A DNA stretch of 27,296 nt from UBA1140 sp964573285 (lineage in GTDB: Bacteria; Campylobacterota; Campylobacteria; Campylobacterales; Sulfurovaceae), in the NCBI GenBank assembly GCA_964573285.1, contig CAZNJD010000077.1:1-27296 (forward strand). The letters are read 5' to 3'. Shown here in pieces: positions 16,805 to 25,016 of the stretch. Under the pieces are notes generated by a model. The model searched no databases and had not been told where the DNA came from. It worked only from the letters and a program-made list of their open reading frames with translations. The position numbers and the translations under genes are program-made. Within the stretch, counting starts at the first letter, position 1. Each line of letters starts with the position of its first letter.

Positions 16805-17842
16805 TTATCCTTTTTTAATTATATTAAATTTATTTTTATTATATTTATCCAAATAATAATTTATTGTTTTAATAATTCCACTATCAAAACTCTCATCTGC
16901 TCTCCAACCAAGTTCATTCTCTATTTTGGTTGCATCAATCGCATATCGTCTATCATGCCCTGCTCTATCTTCAACAAAAGATATTAATTGGCTATAACTA
17001 GTATCTTTGGCTACTTTTTTATCTAAAATTGAACATATTTTTTCTACTATTTGAATATTAGTTCTCTCATTTTTACCTCCTATATTATAGGTTTCACCTC
17101 TGTTTCCAGTATGATAAACTAAATCTATACCTTTACAATGGTCAAGAACAAAAAGCCAATCTCGTATATTTTTACCATCTCCGTATATTGGAATTAATTC
17201 ACCATTTAATGCTTTTTTAATAACTGTAGGGATTAATTTTTCATCATGCTGTTTTGCACCATAATTATTAGAACAATTTGTAATAACACTATTGAGACCA
17301 TAGGTGTGATAATAACTCCTAACAATCATATCACTACTTGCTTTACTAGCACTATAAGGTGAATTTGGTGCATAAGGAGTAGTTTCAAGAAAAAAACCTT
17401 TATCTCCTAATGAGCCATAGACTTCATCAGTTGAGATATGATGAAATCTACAATTTTTATATCTATTTTTATATACAAATGGTTTATCCATCCAATATTT
17501 ATAAGCGACATCAATTAATGTAAATGTACCATTAACATTTGTTTCTATAAATATAGAGGGATTTTTGATTGAATTATCAACATGGGACTCTGCAGCAAAA
17601 TGGATAACTCCCTCTATATCATATTCATTAAATATAAACTCTACTAACTCTCTATTACAAATATCTCCTTTTATAAACTTATATCTATTGCTATCATTAA
17701 GCTCTTTTAGATTATCTAAACTACCTGCATAAGTGAGTAAATCCAAATTTATAATAGTATAGTCACTATATTTATCCAAAAAATATAAAATGAAATTACT
17801 ACCAATAAAACCTGCCCCACCTGTTACTAATATATTTTTCAT
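16805..17842 (-). CDS. rmlB: dTDP-glucose 4,6-dehydratase
   Basis: This is a 345-residue extended short-chain dehydrogenase/reductase. It converts dTDP-glucose to dTDP-4-keto-6-deoxyglucose using bound NAD. The Rossmann motif TGGAGFIG is at 7-14. The catalytic region STDEVYG at 137-143 supplies Thr138, Asp139 and Glu140, the last two being the dehydration acids that mark RmlB among its relatives. YSASK at 163-167 gives the Tyr/Lys pair. SHVDNSI and NNYGAKQHDEKLIP also fit. The length is normal. It overlaps rmlA by 4 nt and is followed by the aminotransferase gene, so its product likely feeds an amino-sugar. rmlC and rmlD are not in the window. Confidence 0.96.
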   Translation of the reverse strand: MKNILVTGGAGFIGSNFILYFLDKYSDYTIINLDLLTYAGSLDNLKELNDSNRYKFIKGDICNRELVEFIFNEYDIEGVIHFAAESHVDNSIKNPSIFIETNVNGTFTLIDVAYKYWMDKPFVYKNRYKNCRFHHISTDEVYGSLGDKGFFLETTPYAPNSPYSASKASSDMIVRSYYHTYGLNSVITNCSNNYGAKQHDEKLIPTVIKKALNGELIPIYGDGKNIRDWLFVLDHCKGIDLVYHTGNRGETYNIGGKNERTNIQIVEKICSILDKKVAKDTSYSQLISFVEDRAGHDRRYAIDATKIENELGWRADESFDSGIIKTINYYLDKYNKNKFNIIKKG

Positions 17843-18702
17843 TTTACTAGCTCCCGTAAGTATAATCCATACTCATTTTTTTCTAACTGTGAAGCAATAG
17901 TTAAGACATCCTCTTTACTAATCCATCCACTATTATATGCTATCTCTTCAAGACAAGCTACTTTATATCCCTGTCTCTGTTCTATAGTTTGAACAAATAG
18001 ACTAGCCGATAATAGGCTATCATGTGTCCCTGTGTCTAGCCATGCAAATCCTCTTCCTAATAATTCTGCCTTTAACTCTCCTCTTTTCAAATACTCTTCA
18101 TTAATAGATGTTATCTCTAATTCTCCTCTATTAGAAGGCTTAATAGTTTTAGCAATTTCAATAACACTATTGCTATAAAAATATAAACCTGTCACAGCAA
18201 AATTAGACTTTGGATTACTCGGTTTCTCTTCTATGCTAATAGCATTTTTATTCTTATCAAATTCAACAACACCAAATCTTTCAGGGTCTTTTACCTGATA
18301 ACCAAATACTATTGCACCATTCTTTAATTCAGAAGCTTTTTTTACTATAGGAATAAGTCCTGGACCATAGAAAATATTATCTCCCAAAACAAGACAAACA
18401 GTATCATCTCCTATAAACTCTTCACCCAATATAAATGCTTGTGCCAATCCATCAGGAGAGGGTTGAATAGCATAACTTATAAAGATACCCCATTTAGAGC
18501 CATCACCTAAAAGCCTTTTATAACTATCTAAATCATTAGAAGTAGATATAACCAATATTTCATTTATACCTGCCAACATTAATACAGAAAGTGGATAATA
18601 AATCATTGGTTTATCATATATTGGAAGTAGTTGTTTTGATACCCCTCTTGTAATAGGATAAAGTCTTGAACCACTTCCTCCTGCTAAAATAATACCTTTC
18701 AT
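17839..18702 (-). CDS. rmlA: Glucose-1-phosphate thymidylyltransferase
   Basis: This is a 287-residue nucleotidyltransferase that makes dTDP-glucose from dTTP and glucose-1-phosphate. The N-terminus MKGIILAGGSGSRLYP is the nucleotide-binding loop, followed by SKQLLPIYDKPMIYYPLS, an almost invariant RmlA block. LGDNIFYG, GVVEFD and EEKPSNPKSN, ITSINEEYL and WLDTGTHDSLL are further signatures in correct order. The length matches the short, catalytic-only RmlA type. It begins 2 nt after the stop of the phosphoglycosyl transferase gene and overlaps rmlB by 4 nt. It acts in the cytoplasm and commits glucose-1-phosphate to the dTDP-deoxysugar branch. Confidence 0.96.
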   Translation of the reverse strand: MKGIILAGGSGSRLYPITRGVSKQLLPIYDKPMIYYPLSVLMLAGINEILVISTSNDLDSYKRLLGDGSKWGIFISYAIQPSPDGLAQAFILGEEFIGDDTVCLVLGDNIFYGPGLIPIVKKASELKNGAIVFGYQVKDPERFGVVEFDKNKNAISIEEKPSNPKSNFAVTGLYFYSNSVIEIAKTIKPSNRGELEITSINEEYLKRGELKAELLGRGFAWLDTGTHDSLLSASLFVQTIEQRQGYKVACLEEIAYNSGWISKEDVLTIASQLEKNEYGLYLRELVK

Positions 18703-18704
18703 TA

Positions 18705-19364
18705 TTAAACTCCTCCTCTTTTTAGAATAACAGATACTGTTCCAAACAAAACTTTCATCTCAAGAAATATAGACCATTTTTTTATATATAATAAATCATA
18801 ACCTAATTTGCGTCTTGCATCATAAGCATTTCTTCCATATGGATATCGAATTTGTGCAAGACCTGTTATGCCTGGTCTAATATTATGTCGAGAGTGATAA
18901 TTTGGAACTATTTTTTCATACTTATTGACTAGAATATCCCATTCAGCTCTGGGACCTACTATATGCATATCACCCTTTATAACATTTATAAGTTGTGCTA
19001 ATTCATCTATTCTCATTTTACGCATTATATGTCCAAATGGAAAAATCCTAGAGTCATTATCTTGAGTATATGGATTAAAATGAGAATTTGTATGCATACT
19101 TCTAAATTTATAGCAGCTAAACTTTTTATTATTTAAACCAACTCTTATCTGTTTAAATAAGATAGGTCCAGGAGATTCTTTTTTAATTCTATAAATAGTA
19201 TATAATATAACAGGCCAAAAAATAGAAAAAAGAACTATCACCATAATATAATCAATAGTCCTTTTTTGTATATAATCTATTTTACTATATCCATTTACAA
19301 TTTTTTTTAATCTTCTTTCCCCTATTTTAAACTTATTTATCTTACCAATTATCATATTGTTCAT
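18705..19364 (-). CDS. Initiating phosphoglycosyl transferase (bacterial sugar transferase)
   Basis: This is a 219-residue monotopic phosphoglycosyl transferase that moves a sugar-1-phosphate from a nucleotide sugar to undecaprenyl phosphate and starts repeat-unit assembly. A single hydrophobic stretch at about 38-57 is the re-entrant membrane helix. SPGPILFKQIRVG (64-76), CYKFRSMH (84-91), the catalytic Asp120-Glu121 pair in MRIDELAQL, and IVGPRAE (135-141) match the family. DELPQ is the usual form, so Ala replaces Pro here. The four-helix N-terminal region of WcaJ/WbaP proteins is absent, making this the small catalytic-domain type. AGGA precedes the ATG. The short 60-nt gap after wzc keeps it in the same operon. 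The first sugar is not determinable. Confidence 0.9.
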   Translation of the reverse strand: MNNMIIGKINKFKIGERRLKKIVNGYSKIDYIQKRTIDYIMVIVLFSIFWPVILYTIYRIKKESPGPILFKQIRVGLNNKKFSCYKFRSMHTNSHFNPYTQDNDSRIFPFGHIMRKMRIDELAQLINVIKGDMHIVGPRAEWDILVNKYEKIVPNYHSRHNIRPGITGLAQIRYPYGRNAYDARRKLGYDLLYIKKWSIFLEMKVLFGTVSVILKRGGV

Positions 19365-19424
19365 AATTTATCCTATTTATAATTTATTTAAGTATTAATT
19401 TTAATTACAATATATAAAAAATAA

Positions 19425-21731
19425 TTAATACTTTTCATTTTCTTTACTTGCATTCATAACAAGTTTAATATTTTTCAAATTATATTTTGCTATCATCTTT
19501 TCTAACTTTGAAATAGATGACTTTTTTGAATAATCTTTTCTAATAATAACAAGATTAATATTACTGTATTTCATTAAAGTTAGTGTATCTGTAGCTATAC
19601 CTATAGGAGCAGAATCTATAAGAATATAATCATATTTTTCTTTTAATTTTTTGAACATAATCTCAAGTCTATCAGAAAGTATCAATTCTGAAGGATTAGT
19701 TGGAATTGAACCAGCAGGGATAATATCTAAGTTAGGATATGCTGTTGGAAACACAATATCACTTATATCTGCTCTTCCACCTAAATAATCACTTATACCA
19801 CTACTATAATCTATCTCAAAATATTTATGCAAAGAAGGATTTCGTAAATCTAAATCTATAACTATAATTTTATATCCAGCTAATTGAAAAATAGCACTTA
19901 AATTTGATAAGAGTGTACTTTTCCCTTCTTTTAAAAGCATTGAAGTGACTAAAAAAATATTTGATTTATTTGAACTAGATGCAAACTGTAAATCTGTTCG
20001 TAACTTTCTAAAACTTTCGGAAAAAGGAGATTGAGGATGTTCAAAAACTCCTATATTTCTATTTTTATATTTTTTACTAAAAGGAATAATCCCACTCAAC
20101 TCTAGTGTTGTATATCTTTCAATATCTTCTCTATCTATAATTTTATTACTCAAACTACTATGTATCAAAGATAAAATTGCTCCTATTACGAAACCTAGTA
20201 GCAATGCTAATATCTGAATTAAAGATCGTTTTGGTTTAATAGGTACTTTAGGTAGATATGATTTCTCAACAATATTATAATCTGAGATAATAGCAGCCTT
20301 TACAATATTATTCTCTTTATCTTTTTGTAATAGATAATCATTCATATTTAAAAGAACTTTATATTTTCTATCCAAATTAACAATATTTGTTTCATCACTA
20401 GGTAGTTGTTTAAATTCAAACTCTTTTTCTTGTTTTAACTTATTGAGATTTATCTTTTTATATAAAATAGAAGATTTTAAACTATTAATACTAGAATAAA
20501 TATTCTTTTTGATATTACTAATCTCTTGACGCAATCTAATTAGTTGAGAATATTCATCTGTATATTCTGAACTAAGTTTATTCTCTTCAACTCTTAATTT
20601 ATGTAATGATAAAATATAATCAATAGTTACAGTTGCATTTAATGATTTTAATATATAAACAATAGAGTTAAAATCTTCATCTCTATGTAAACTATTTATA
20701 ATATTATTAACCATTATCTCTCTGAAATTATTTTCAGAAATCTTAATCTCTAAATCACTCAATTTTTTAATAATCAAATCAGCTTGAAATGATGTTTTTA
20801 TAACTTTATTTTTTATTTTATACTTTTCTAACTCTTTTTCTGCCTTTTTTAACTCTTTAGAATTCTCTTTTAATCCCTCTTTAATAAATTGTGATATATT
20901 CTCATTTCGTTTTGTTTTATTATGACGACCCTGTTCTATAAATATATCAATTAATTTATTGACATAAAGTGTTGCTCTCTCAGGGATATTATCTTCATAA
21001 GAAATTTTTATAATAGGAGCATTCTTATTTGGTTGTTCTATCGTTAATTTTTGGGTAATAAAATTTTTATAAATATAGTAACTATCTCCATGCAAATTAA
21101 AGAATATTGGTTTTTTAAAATCTTTGATCTTATTAATTGAAAGTTCAAAATATTTAGTTACTATTTGTTTACCATAAGAAAATAATCTTTTATTATCAAA
21201 AACAACTAATTTCTTCTTAAATAAAGTATTAAGTAATTTTTCTTTTAAAGAATGCTCTATTCTTAAATAATAACCATTTTTTTGAGGAATAATCTTTATC
21301 ATTTTCCCATAGATTTTATCTTTTACATCTTTGATTTTAGTAATTTTAATAGGAATTTCATCTCCAAATATTTCACTTTTTTTCCCATAATCTCCTTCTT
21401 TATATATTTGAGTTGTTAAATCCATATCTTCAATAACTTCTTTATTGGTTTTATAAGTTTTTAACTTTTCTATCTCTTTATCAACCTCTTTACTCATTGA
21501 GTAGAAAGTATTCTCAAGTAAATCATCTGTTGCCAAATTACTCTTATCATAAGTTATAACCTCTAATGAACCATTTGAACTATAGGTAACTGGTTCAAAA
21601 AATAGATATACTCCTGCTAATAGTGAAGAGAGAAATATAGATGAAAGTATAAACCATTTATAATTCATAAATATTTTAAAAATATCTTTCAACTCAAGCC
21701 TATTCTCTTTATAATCTACTAAATTATTCAT
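19425..21731 (-). CDS. wzc: Wzc-type polysaccharide co-polymerase / tyrosine autokinase
   Basis: This protein has 768 residues from the ATG at 21731. A TTG at 21743 is in frame, but the ATG has GGAA at a normal distance and starts just after the upstream stop, so I prefer it. Residues about 20-55 and 505-526 are the two membrane helices bounding a long periplasmic region with coiled-coil-like Lys/Glu-rich segments (about 285-325 and 375-440). The cytoplasmic kinase follows: Walker A KEGKST near 601-606, Walker A' VIDLDLRNP near 624-632, and Walker B YILIDSAP near 702-709. The C-terminus has only one terminal tyrosine (ENEKY), unlike the tyrosine cluster of E. coli Wzc. It would control chain length with Wza. 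No cognate phosphatase gene is in the window. Confidence 0.92.
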   Translation of the reverse strand: MNNLVDYKENRLELKDIFKIFMNYKWFILSSIFLSSLLAGVYLFFEPVTYSSNGSLEVITYDKSNLATDDLLENTFYSMSKEVDKEIEKLKTYKTNKEVIEDMDLTTQIYKEGDYGKKSEIFGDEIPIKITKIKDVKDKIYGKMIKIIPQKNGYYLRIEHSLKEKLLNTLFKKKLVVFDNKRLFSYGKQIVTKYFELSINKIKDFKKPIFFNLHGDSYYIYKNFITQKLTIEQPNKNAPIIKISYEDNIPERATLYVNKLIDIFIEQGRHNKTKRNENISQFIKEGLKENSKELKKAEKELEKYKIKNKVIKTSFQADLIIKKLSDLEIKISENNFREIMVNNIINSLHRDEDFNSIVYILKSLNATVTIDYILSLHKLRVEENKLSSEYTDEYSQLIRLRQEISNIKKNIYSSINSLKSSILYKKINLNKLKQEKEFEFKQLPSDETNIVNLDRKYKVLLNMNDYLLQKDKENNIVKAAIISDYNIVEKSYLPKVPIKPKRSLIQILALLLGFVIGAILSLIHSSLSNKIIDREDIERYTTLELSGIIPFSKKYKNRNIGVFEHPQSPFSESFRKLRTDLQFASSSNKSNIFLVTSMLLKEGKSTLLSNLSAIFQLAGYKIIVIDLDLRNPSLHKYFEIDYSSGISDYLGGRADISDIVFPTAYPNLDIIPAGSIPTNPSELILSDRLEIMFKKLKEKYDYILIDSAPIGIATDTLTLMKYSNINLVIIRKDYSKKSSISKLEKMIAKYNLKNIKLVMNASKENEKY

Positions 21732-21733
21732 AA

Positions 21734-22492
21734 TTAATTCCAATTTGATAAAACTTTAACAGTAATAAATGGTGACAATATATTACTTATTAGTCTAAAT
21801 ACTGGATTGATTTCATCAACTTTTACATTAAATGCCTTCATATCCTTAGGTAAAACATACACAATATCATTAGGTTTAATCATCAAATTTGCAGTTTTAA
21901 GTGAATTAAAGTCTGTTAAATTGACTATTTCTGAATTAATTCTATCTTTACCACTTCTTAAAATCATAATAGCTTGTTTATTCGCACTATCTCTAAAGTC
22001 TCCTGCTTTTGATATAAGTTGTATCAAAGTAAGTTTTTCATTTATTAATTCTACCTCTCCTGGATTATTCACTTCACCTATAACATAAGCTCTTTTGTTT
22101 AATACTTCAAAATATACATCAGGAGATTTTATATATCTTTTAAACCTTTCTTCTATCTTTTCTTGTGCCTCTGTTTGTGTTAAACCTGCAAGATGAATTG
22201 TTTTAACTAGTGGCAATCTAATATCACCTTTTGAATTAATTAAAATACCTCTATCACTTGTTATATTTCCTAAAGTAGATGGGCTTAATTCTGGATGTTT
22301 ATATATGATAATAGAAACTCTATCATTTGGAACAATCTTATATTCAAATGTAGCAGTATCAAATTGTGATAAGTTTATACTATTTAATTTTGACTGATTT
22401 ATATCTACTTTATTAAAGAGTATAAAATTTTCTTTATTACTACAACCCAACATAAATAAGACAATTAAAGAATAAAAAATATTCCGAGTCAT
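21734..22492 (-). CDS. Polysaccharide export lipoprotein (Wza/GumB-like)
   Basis: This 252-residue outer-membrane export protein begins with a signal peptide ending in FMLGC, so Cys17 is the lipidation site. The polysaccharide export domain starts at about residue 50 with YKIVPNDRVSIIIYKHPEL, and GDIRLPLVKTIHLAGLTQTEAQEKI gives its second half. An SLBB-like segment follows (AYVIGEVNNPGEVEL, about 130-145). It is much shorter than E. coli Wza (379) and closer to GumB-type proteins, and the C-terminal segment ending LSNWN may be a short membrane-spanning part. AAGGAAG precedes the ATG. It is the first gene of the polysaccharide operon and ends 2 nt before the wzc start, as expected for partners in a trans-envelope export complex. 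Confidence 0.92.
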   Translation of the reverse strand: MTRNIFYSLIVLFMLGCSNKENFILFNKVDINQSKLNSINLSQFDTATFEYKIVPNDRVSIIIYKHPELSPSTLGNITSDRGILINSKGDIRLPLVKTIHLAGLTQTEAQEKIEERFKRYIKSPDVYFEVLNKRAYVIGEVNNPGEVELINEKLTLIQLISKAGDFRDSANKQAIMILRSGKDRINSEIVNLTDFNSLKTANLMIKPNDIVYVLPKDMKAFNVKVDEINPVFRLISNILSPFITVKVLSNWN

Positions 22493-22604
22493 TATAAATC
22501 TTCCTTTTCAATCTACTTATTGGCGAAATACTATCAAACAGTTTATAACAACCATATTAAATATATGACATTATTTTTCAATAATTAAGATTATTTTTTA
22601 AGAT

Positions 22605-22615
22605 ATTATATTGTA
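22605..22615 (-). promoter_or_regulatory. Candidate promoter (-10) of the polysaccharide operon
   Basis: On the minus strand TACAAT (22615-22610) runs into TATAAT (22610-22605), the best -10-like sequence in the 216-nt gap upstream of the first operon gene. Upstream sequence is T/A-rich with no clear -35. If used, it leaves a leader of roughly 105 nt. A weak ATTATT-GAAA-AATAAT hairpin lies in that leader at about 22570-22585. No JUMPstart/ops element is seen. Confidence 0.4.
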
Positions 22616-22708
22616 TCATATTTCTATTTAAACATTATTTAATAATATATAATATGTTGATTTTTAACAATTTTTAGTAGTCAAAAATAGAGTACTCGAC
22701 AAAAAAGA

Positions 22709-22879
22709 TTATTTGGGTTCTTTTTTAGGAGAAATAAACTCTTTTAGAGATATTTTTATCCTATTATCATATTTTGCTTGTTTTGATATAAGCTTTAGAT
22801 TATGAAAACTAATTAAATATAACCATACTAACAATATATAAATCACAACAGTAATAATAAATGCTAACAATAAACGCAT
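22709..22879 (-). CDS. Small single-span membrane protein, unknown function
   Basis: This is a 56-codon frame starting MRLLLAFIITVVIYILLVWL. Residues 3-24 form one strong hydrophobic helix, followed by a basic tail (about 26-56) ending SPKKEPK. The N-in/C-out or C-in orientation is ambiguous. ATG at 22879 is preceded by AAGG with 7-nt spacing and by a TATACT box. The codon use and the abrupt change from hydrophobic to basic residues look like a real gene rather than chance. It is divergent from hemL and upstream of the polysaccharide operon in the same direction, separated by 216 nt that contain a candidate promoter, so it is probably its own unit. I do not recognise the family. Confidence 0.65.
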   Translation of the reverse strand: MRLLLAFIITVVIYILLVWLYLISFHNLKLISKQAKYDNRIKISLKEFISPKKEPK

Positions 22880-22915
22880 AACCAAGCCTTATCAAGAATT
22901 TAAAATAGGAAAGAT

Positions 22916-22923
22916 AGTATAAT
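22916..22923. promoter_or_regulatory. Overlapping divergent -10 boxes for hemL and the small membrane protein
   Basis: On the plus strand TATAAT at 22918-22923 lies about 30 nt before the hemL ATG. On the minus strand TATACT at 22921-22916 lies 37 nt before the ATG at 22879. The two boxes share four base pairs, so the two promoters could not be bound at the same time. Confidence 0.4.
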
Positions 22924-22952
22924 CAAAAAAATTTAAAAAGGACTATATAAAT

Positions 22953-24245
22953 ATGAATTACAATAAAAGTAAAGAGGCATTCAATGAAGCTTATCAAGTT
23001 ATACCAGGAGGAGTTGACTCACCAGTTAGAGCATTTTCAAGTGTAGGTGGAACTCCACCTTTTATAGATAGAGGTGAAGGTGGATATATTATAGATATAG
23101 ATGGTAACAGATATATAGATTTTGTTCAGAGTTGGGGACCACTAATCTTTGGACATTGTGATAAAGATATAGAAAAAGCTGTACAGAGTGCCGTTAAAAA
23201 AGGACTAAGTTTTGGAGCCCCAACTTTGACAGAGACTAAACTTGCAAAATATATTGTAAAGATGTTTGACACTATTGACAAAGTTCGTTTTGTAAGTTCT
23301 GGTACAGAAGCTGTTATGAGTGCTATTCGTTTAGCAAGAGGTTATACTAAAAAAGATGATTTTATCAAATTTAGTGGATGTTATCATGGTCATGCTGACT
23401 CACTACTTGTTCAAGCAGGTTCAGGTATGGCAACATTTGGTAATCCATCTAGCCCTGGTGTTCCTGCTGATCTTACCAAACATACACTATTAGCACAATA
23501 TAATAATATAGAGAGTGTCAAAAAATGTTTTGAGGATAGTATTAATGGTGTGGGAGCTATTATTATAGAACCAATTGCTGGAAATATGGGATTAGTTCCT
23601 GCTAATGAAGAGTTTTTGATAGAACTTAGAGAACTTTGTAATAAAAATAAGACTCTACTTATTTTTGATGAAGTTATGAGTGGATTTAGAGCATCAATCA
23701 AAGGCTCACAAGGAATTACTTCAGTCAAACCTGATATTATAACATTGGGAAAAGTGATTGGAGCAGGTATGCCTGTTGGTGCATTTGGAGCAAATAGTCA
23801 AATTATGTCTCAACTCTCACCAGAGGGTCCTATCTATCAAGCAGGAACACTCTCTGGAAATCCTATTGCTATGAGTGCTGGACTTGCTAGTTTAAAAAAA
23901 CTTTTAAATAATCCTGAAATCTATACAACGCTAGAAGAAAAAGCTAAAAGATTGATGCAAGGGTTTAAAGAGGCTAGTGAGGCTGTTAATATTCCAATGG
24001 TTACAGAAGTTAGAGGCTCTATGTTTGGATTTTTCTTTTCAGAAAAACCTATTCGAAATTTTGAAGATGCATTAGAGAATAATAGTACACTATTTGGGAA
24101 ATTTCATAGTAAAATGTTAGAAAAAGGTATTTACTTGGCATGTTCTGCTTATGAAACTGGATTTATTTCTACTGCCACTACTAATGAGATGATAGAAGAT
24201 GCTATCAAATCAGCCTCAGAGGCGCTACAAGAGATTACTGCATGA
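22953..24245 (+). CDS. hemL: Glutamate-1-semialdehyde 2,1-aminomutase
   Basis: This is a 430-residue PLP enzyme that makes 5-aminolevulinate from glutamate-1-semialdehyde in the C5 route to heme. It shows AFNEAYQVIPGGVDSPVRAF at the start, SSGTEAVMSAIRLARG at 115-130, the PLP-contacting FDEVMSGFR (238-246) and the Schiff-base Lys267 in TLGKVIGAGMPVGAFG. SGCYHGHADSLLVQAGSG is also diagnostic of HemL among class III aminotransferases. The length is normal. AAGGA lies about 11 nt before the ATG, and TATAAT lies about 30 nt upstream. It overlaps kdsB by 4 nt (ATGA), so the two are co-translated. Cytoplasmic housekeeping gene. Confidence 0.97.
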   Translation: MNYNKSKEAFNEAYQVIPGGVDSPVRAFSSVGGTPPFIDRGEGGYIIDIDGNRYIDFVQSWGPLIFGHCDKDIEKAVQSAVKKGLSFGAPTLTETKLAKYIVKMFDTIDKVRFVSSGTEAVMSAIRLARGYTKKDDFIKFSGCYHGHADSLLVQAGSGMATFGNPSSPGVPADLTKHTLLAQYNNIESVKKCFEDSINGVGAIIIEPIAGNMGLVPANEEFLIELRELCNKNKTLLIFDEVMSGFRASIKGSQGITSVKPDIITLGKVIGAGMPVGAFGANSQIMSQLSPEGPIYQAGTLSGNPIAMSAGLASLKKLLNNPEIYTTLEEKAKRLMQGFKEASEAVNIPMVTEVRGSMFGFFFSEKPIRNFEDALENNSTLFGKFHSKMLEKGIYLACSAYETGFISTATTNEMIEDAIKSASEALQEITA

Positions 24246-24964
24246 TAATAATTCCAGCAAGAATAGGTTCAAGTCGTTTTCCCAATAAAGTATTAGCAGA
24301 TATTGCTGGTACTCCTATGGTTATACGAACAGCACAAGCAGTTAATAGTATAGATAGAGTTGCAATTGCTACCGATTCTCAAGATGTTATAGATATGGCA
24401 AAACAGTATAATATAGAAGCTATTTTAACTTCTACAAAACATCAATCAGGAACAGATAGAATATATGAAGCTTCTCAAAAACTAAAACTAGATGATAATG
24501 AGATAATTATTAATGTACAAGGGGATGAACCATTTATAGAGATAGAGGTTGTCCAAGCTATTTTTGATTTGACTAAAGCTAACATTTCCAACAATAGAAT
24601 AATTATGAATTCATGTTATAAATATATTAATAATCCTGAAGCAGATGATCCTAATATTGTAAAAGTAGTTACAGATGATAATGATATAGCATTATATTTT
24701 TCTCGTGCCAAAGTTCCATATCCAAGAGACCACCATTTTGACCACTATAAAGGACATATTGGAATTTATGGATTTACAAAAAAATCATTAAATAAATTTT
24801 GTAAACTATCAGCATCTCCATTAGAATATATAGAAAAGCTTGAACAACTTAGAGCTTTATATTATGGCTATGAGGTAGCCATGGTAGAGGTTGAAACTCA
24901 AAGTTTTGGTATAGATACACCTGAAGATTTAGAAAAAGCACTAAATTTTTATAACATTAACTAA
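24242..24964 (+). CDS. kdsB: 3-deoxy-manno-octulosonate cytidylyltransferase (CMP-Kdo synthetase)
   Basis: This is a 240-residue cytoplasmic enzyme that activates Kdo with CTP for the lipopolysaccharide inner core, which marks a Gram-negative host. The N-terminus MIIIPARIGSSRFPNKVLADI is summarised by the PAR-x-GSSR-x-P-x-K nucleotide-binding motif. VAIATDSQDV, TSTKHQSGTDRIYEA, INVQGDEPFIE, YFSRAKVPYPRD and HIGIYGFTKKSL follow in the family order. ESLEQLRAL-like YIEKLEQLRALYYG closes the substrate region. The ATG overlaps the hemL stop by 4 nt and depends on ribosomes finishing hemL. It ends at a TAA-containing stretch with no convincing terminator directly after it. Confidence 0.96.
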   Translation: MIIIPARIGSSRFPNKVLADIAGTPMVIRTAQAVNSIDRVAIATDSQDVIDMAKQYNIEAILTSTKHQSGTDRIYEASQKLKLDDNEIIINVQGDEPFIEIEVVQAIFDLTKANISNNRIIMNSCYKYINNPEADDPNIVKVVTDDNDIALYFSRAKVPYPRDHHFDHYKGHIGIYGFTKKSLNKFCKLSASPLEYIEKLEQLRALYYGYEVAMVEVETQSFGIDTPEDLEKALNFYNIN

Positions 24965-25004
24965 CTGTTAATTTTTGGTTTTCTATCCATTTACAAAACA
25001 ATCA

Positions 25005-25010
25005 TATAAT
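25005..25010 (+). promoter_or_regulatory. TATAAT box in the kdsB-crr gap
   Basis: A perfect TATAAT lies in the gap between convergent genes. Its 3' end is 6 nt before the A at 25017, the normal distance to a transcription start. A transcript from here would begin at the ATG of a 33-codon frame and run straight into the hairpin at 25026-25058. Confidence 0.4.
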
Positions 25011-25016
25011 ACCAAT

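Noticed and set aside
21732..21743. TTG start four codons upstream for wzc
   Set aside because: The ATG at 21731 has GGAA at a good distance and avoids overlap with the upstream stop.
22493..22604. Riboswitch or RfaH-type (ops/JUMPstart) element in the operon leader
   Set aside because: Only a weak AT hairpin is visible and no ops-like GGCGGTAG motif is present.
23411..23728. 105-codon minus-strand frame inside hemL
   Set aside because: Antisense shadow of a conserved enzyme gene; the codon pattern belongs to hemL.
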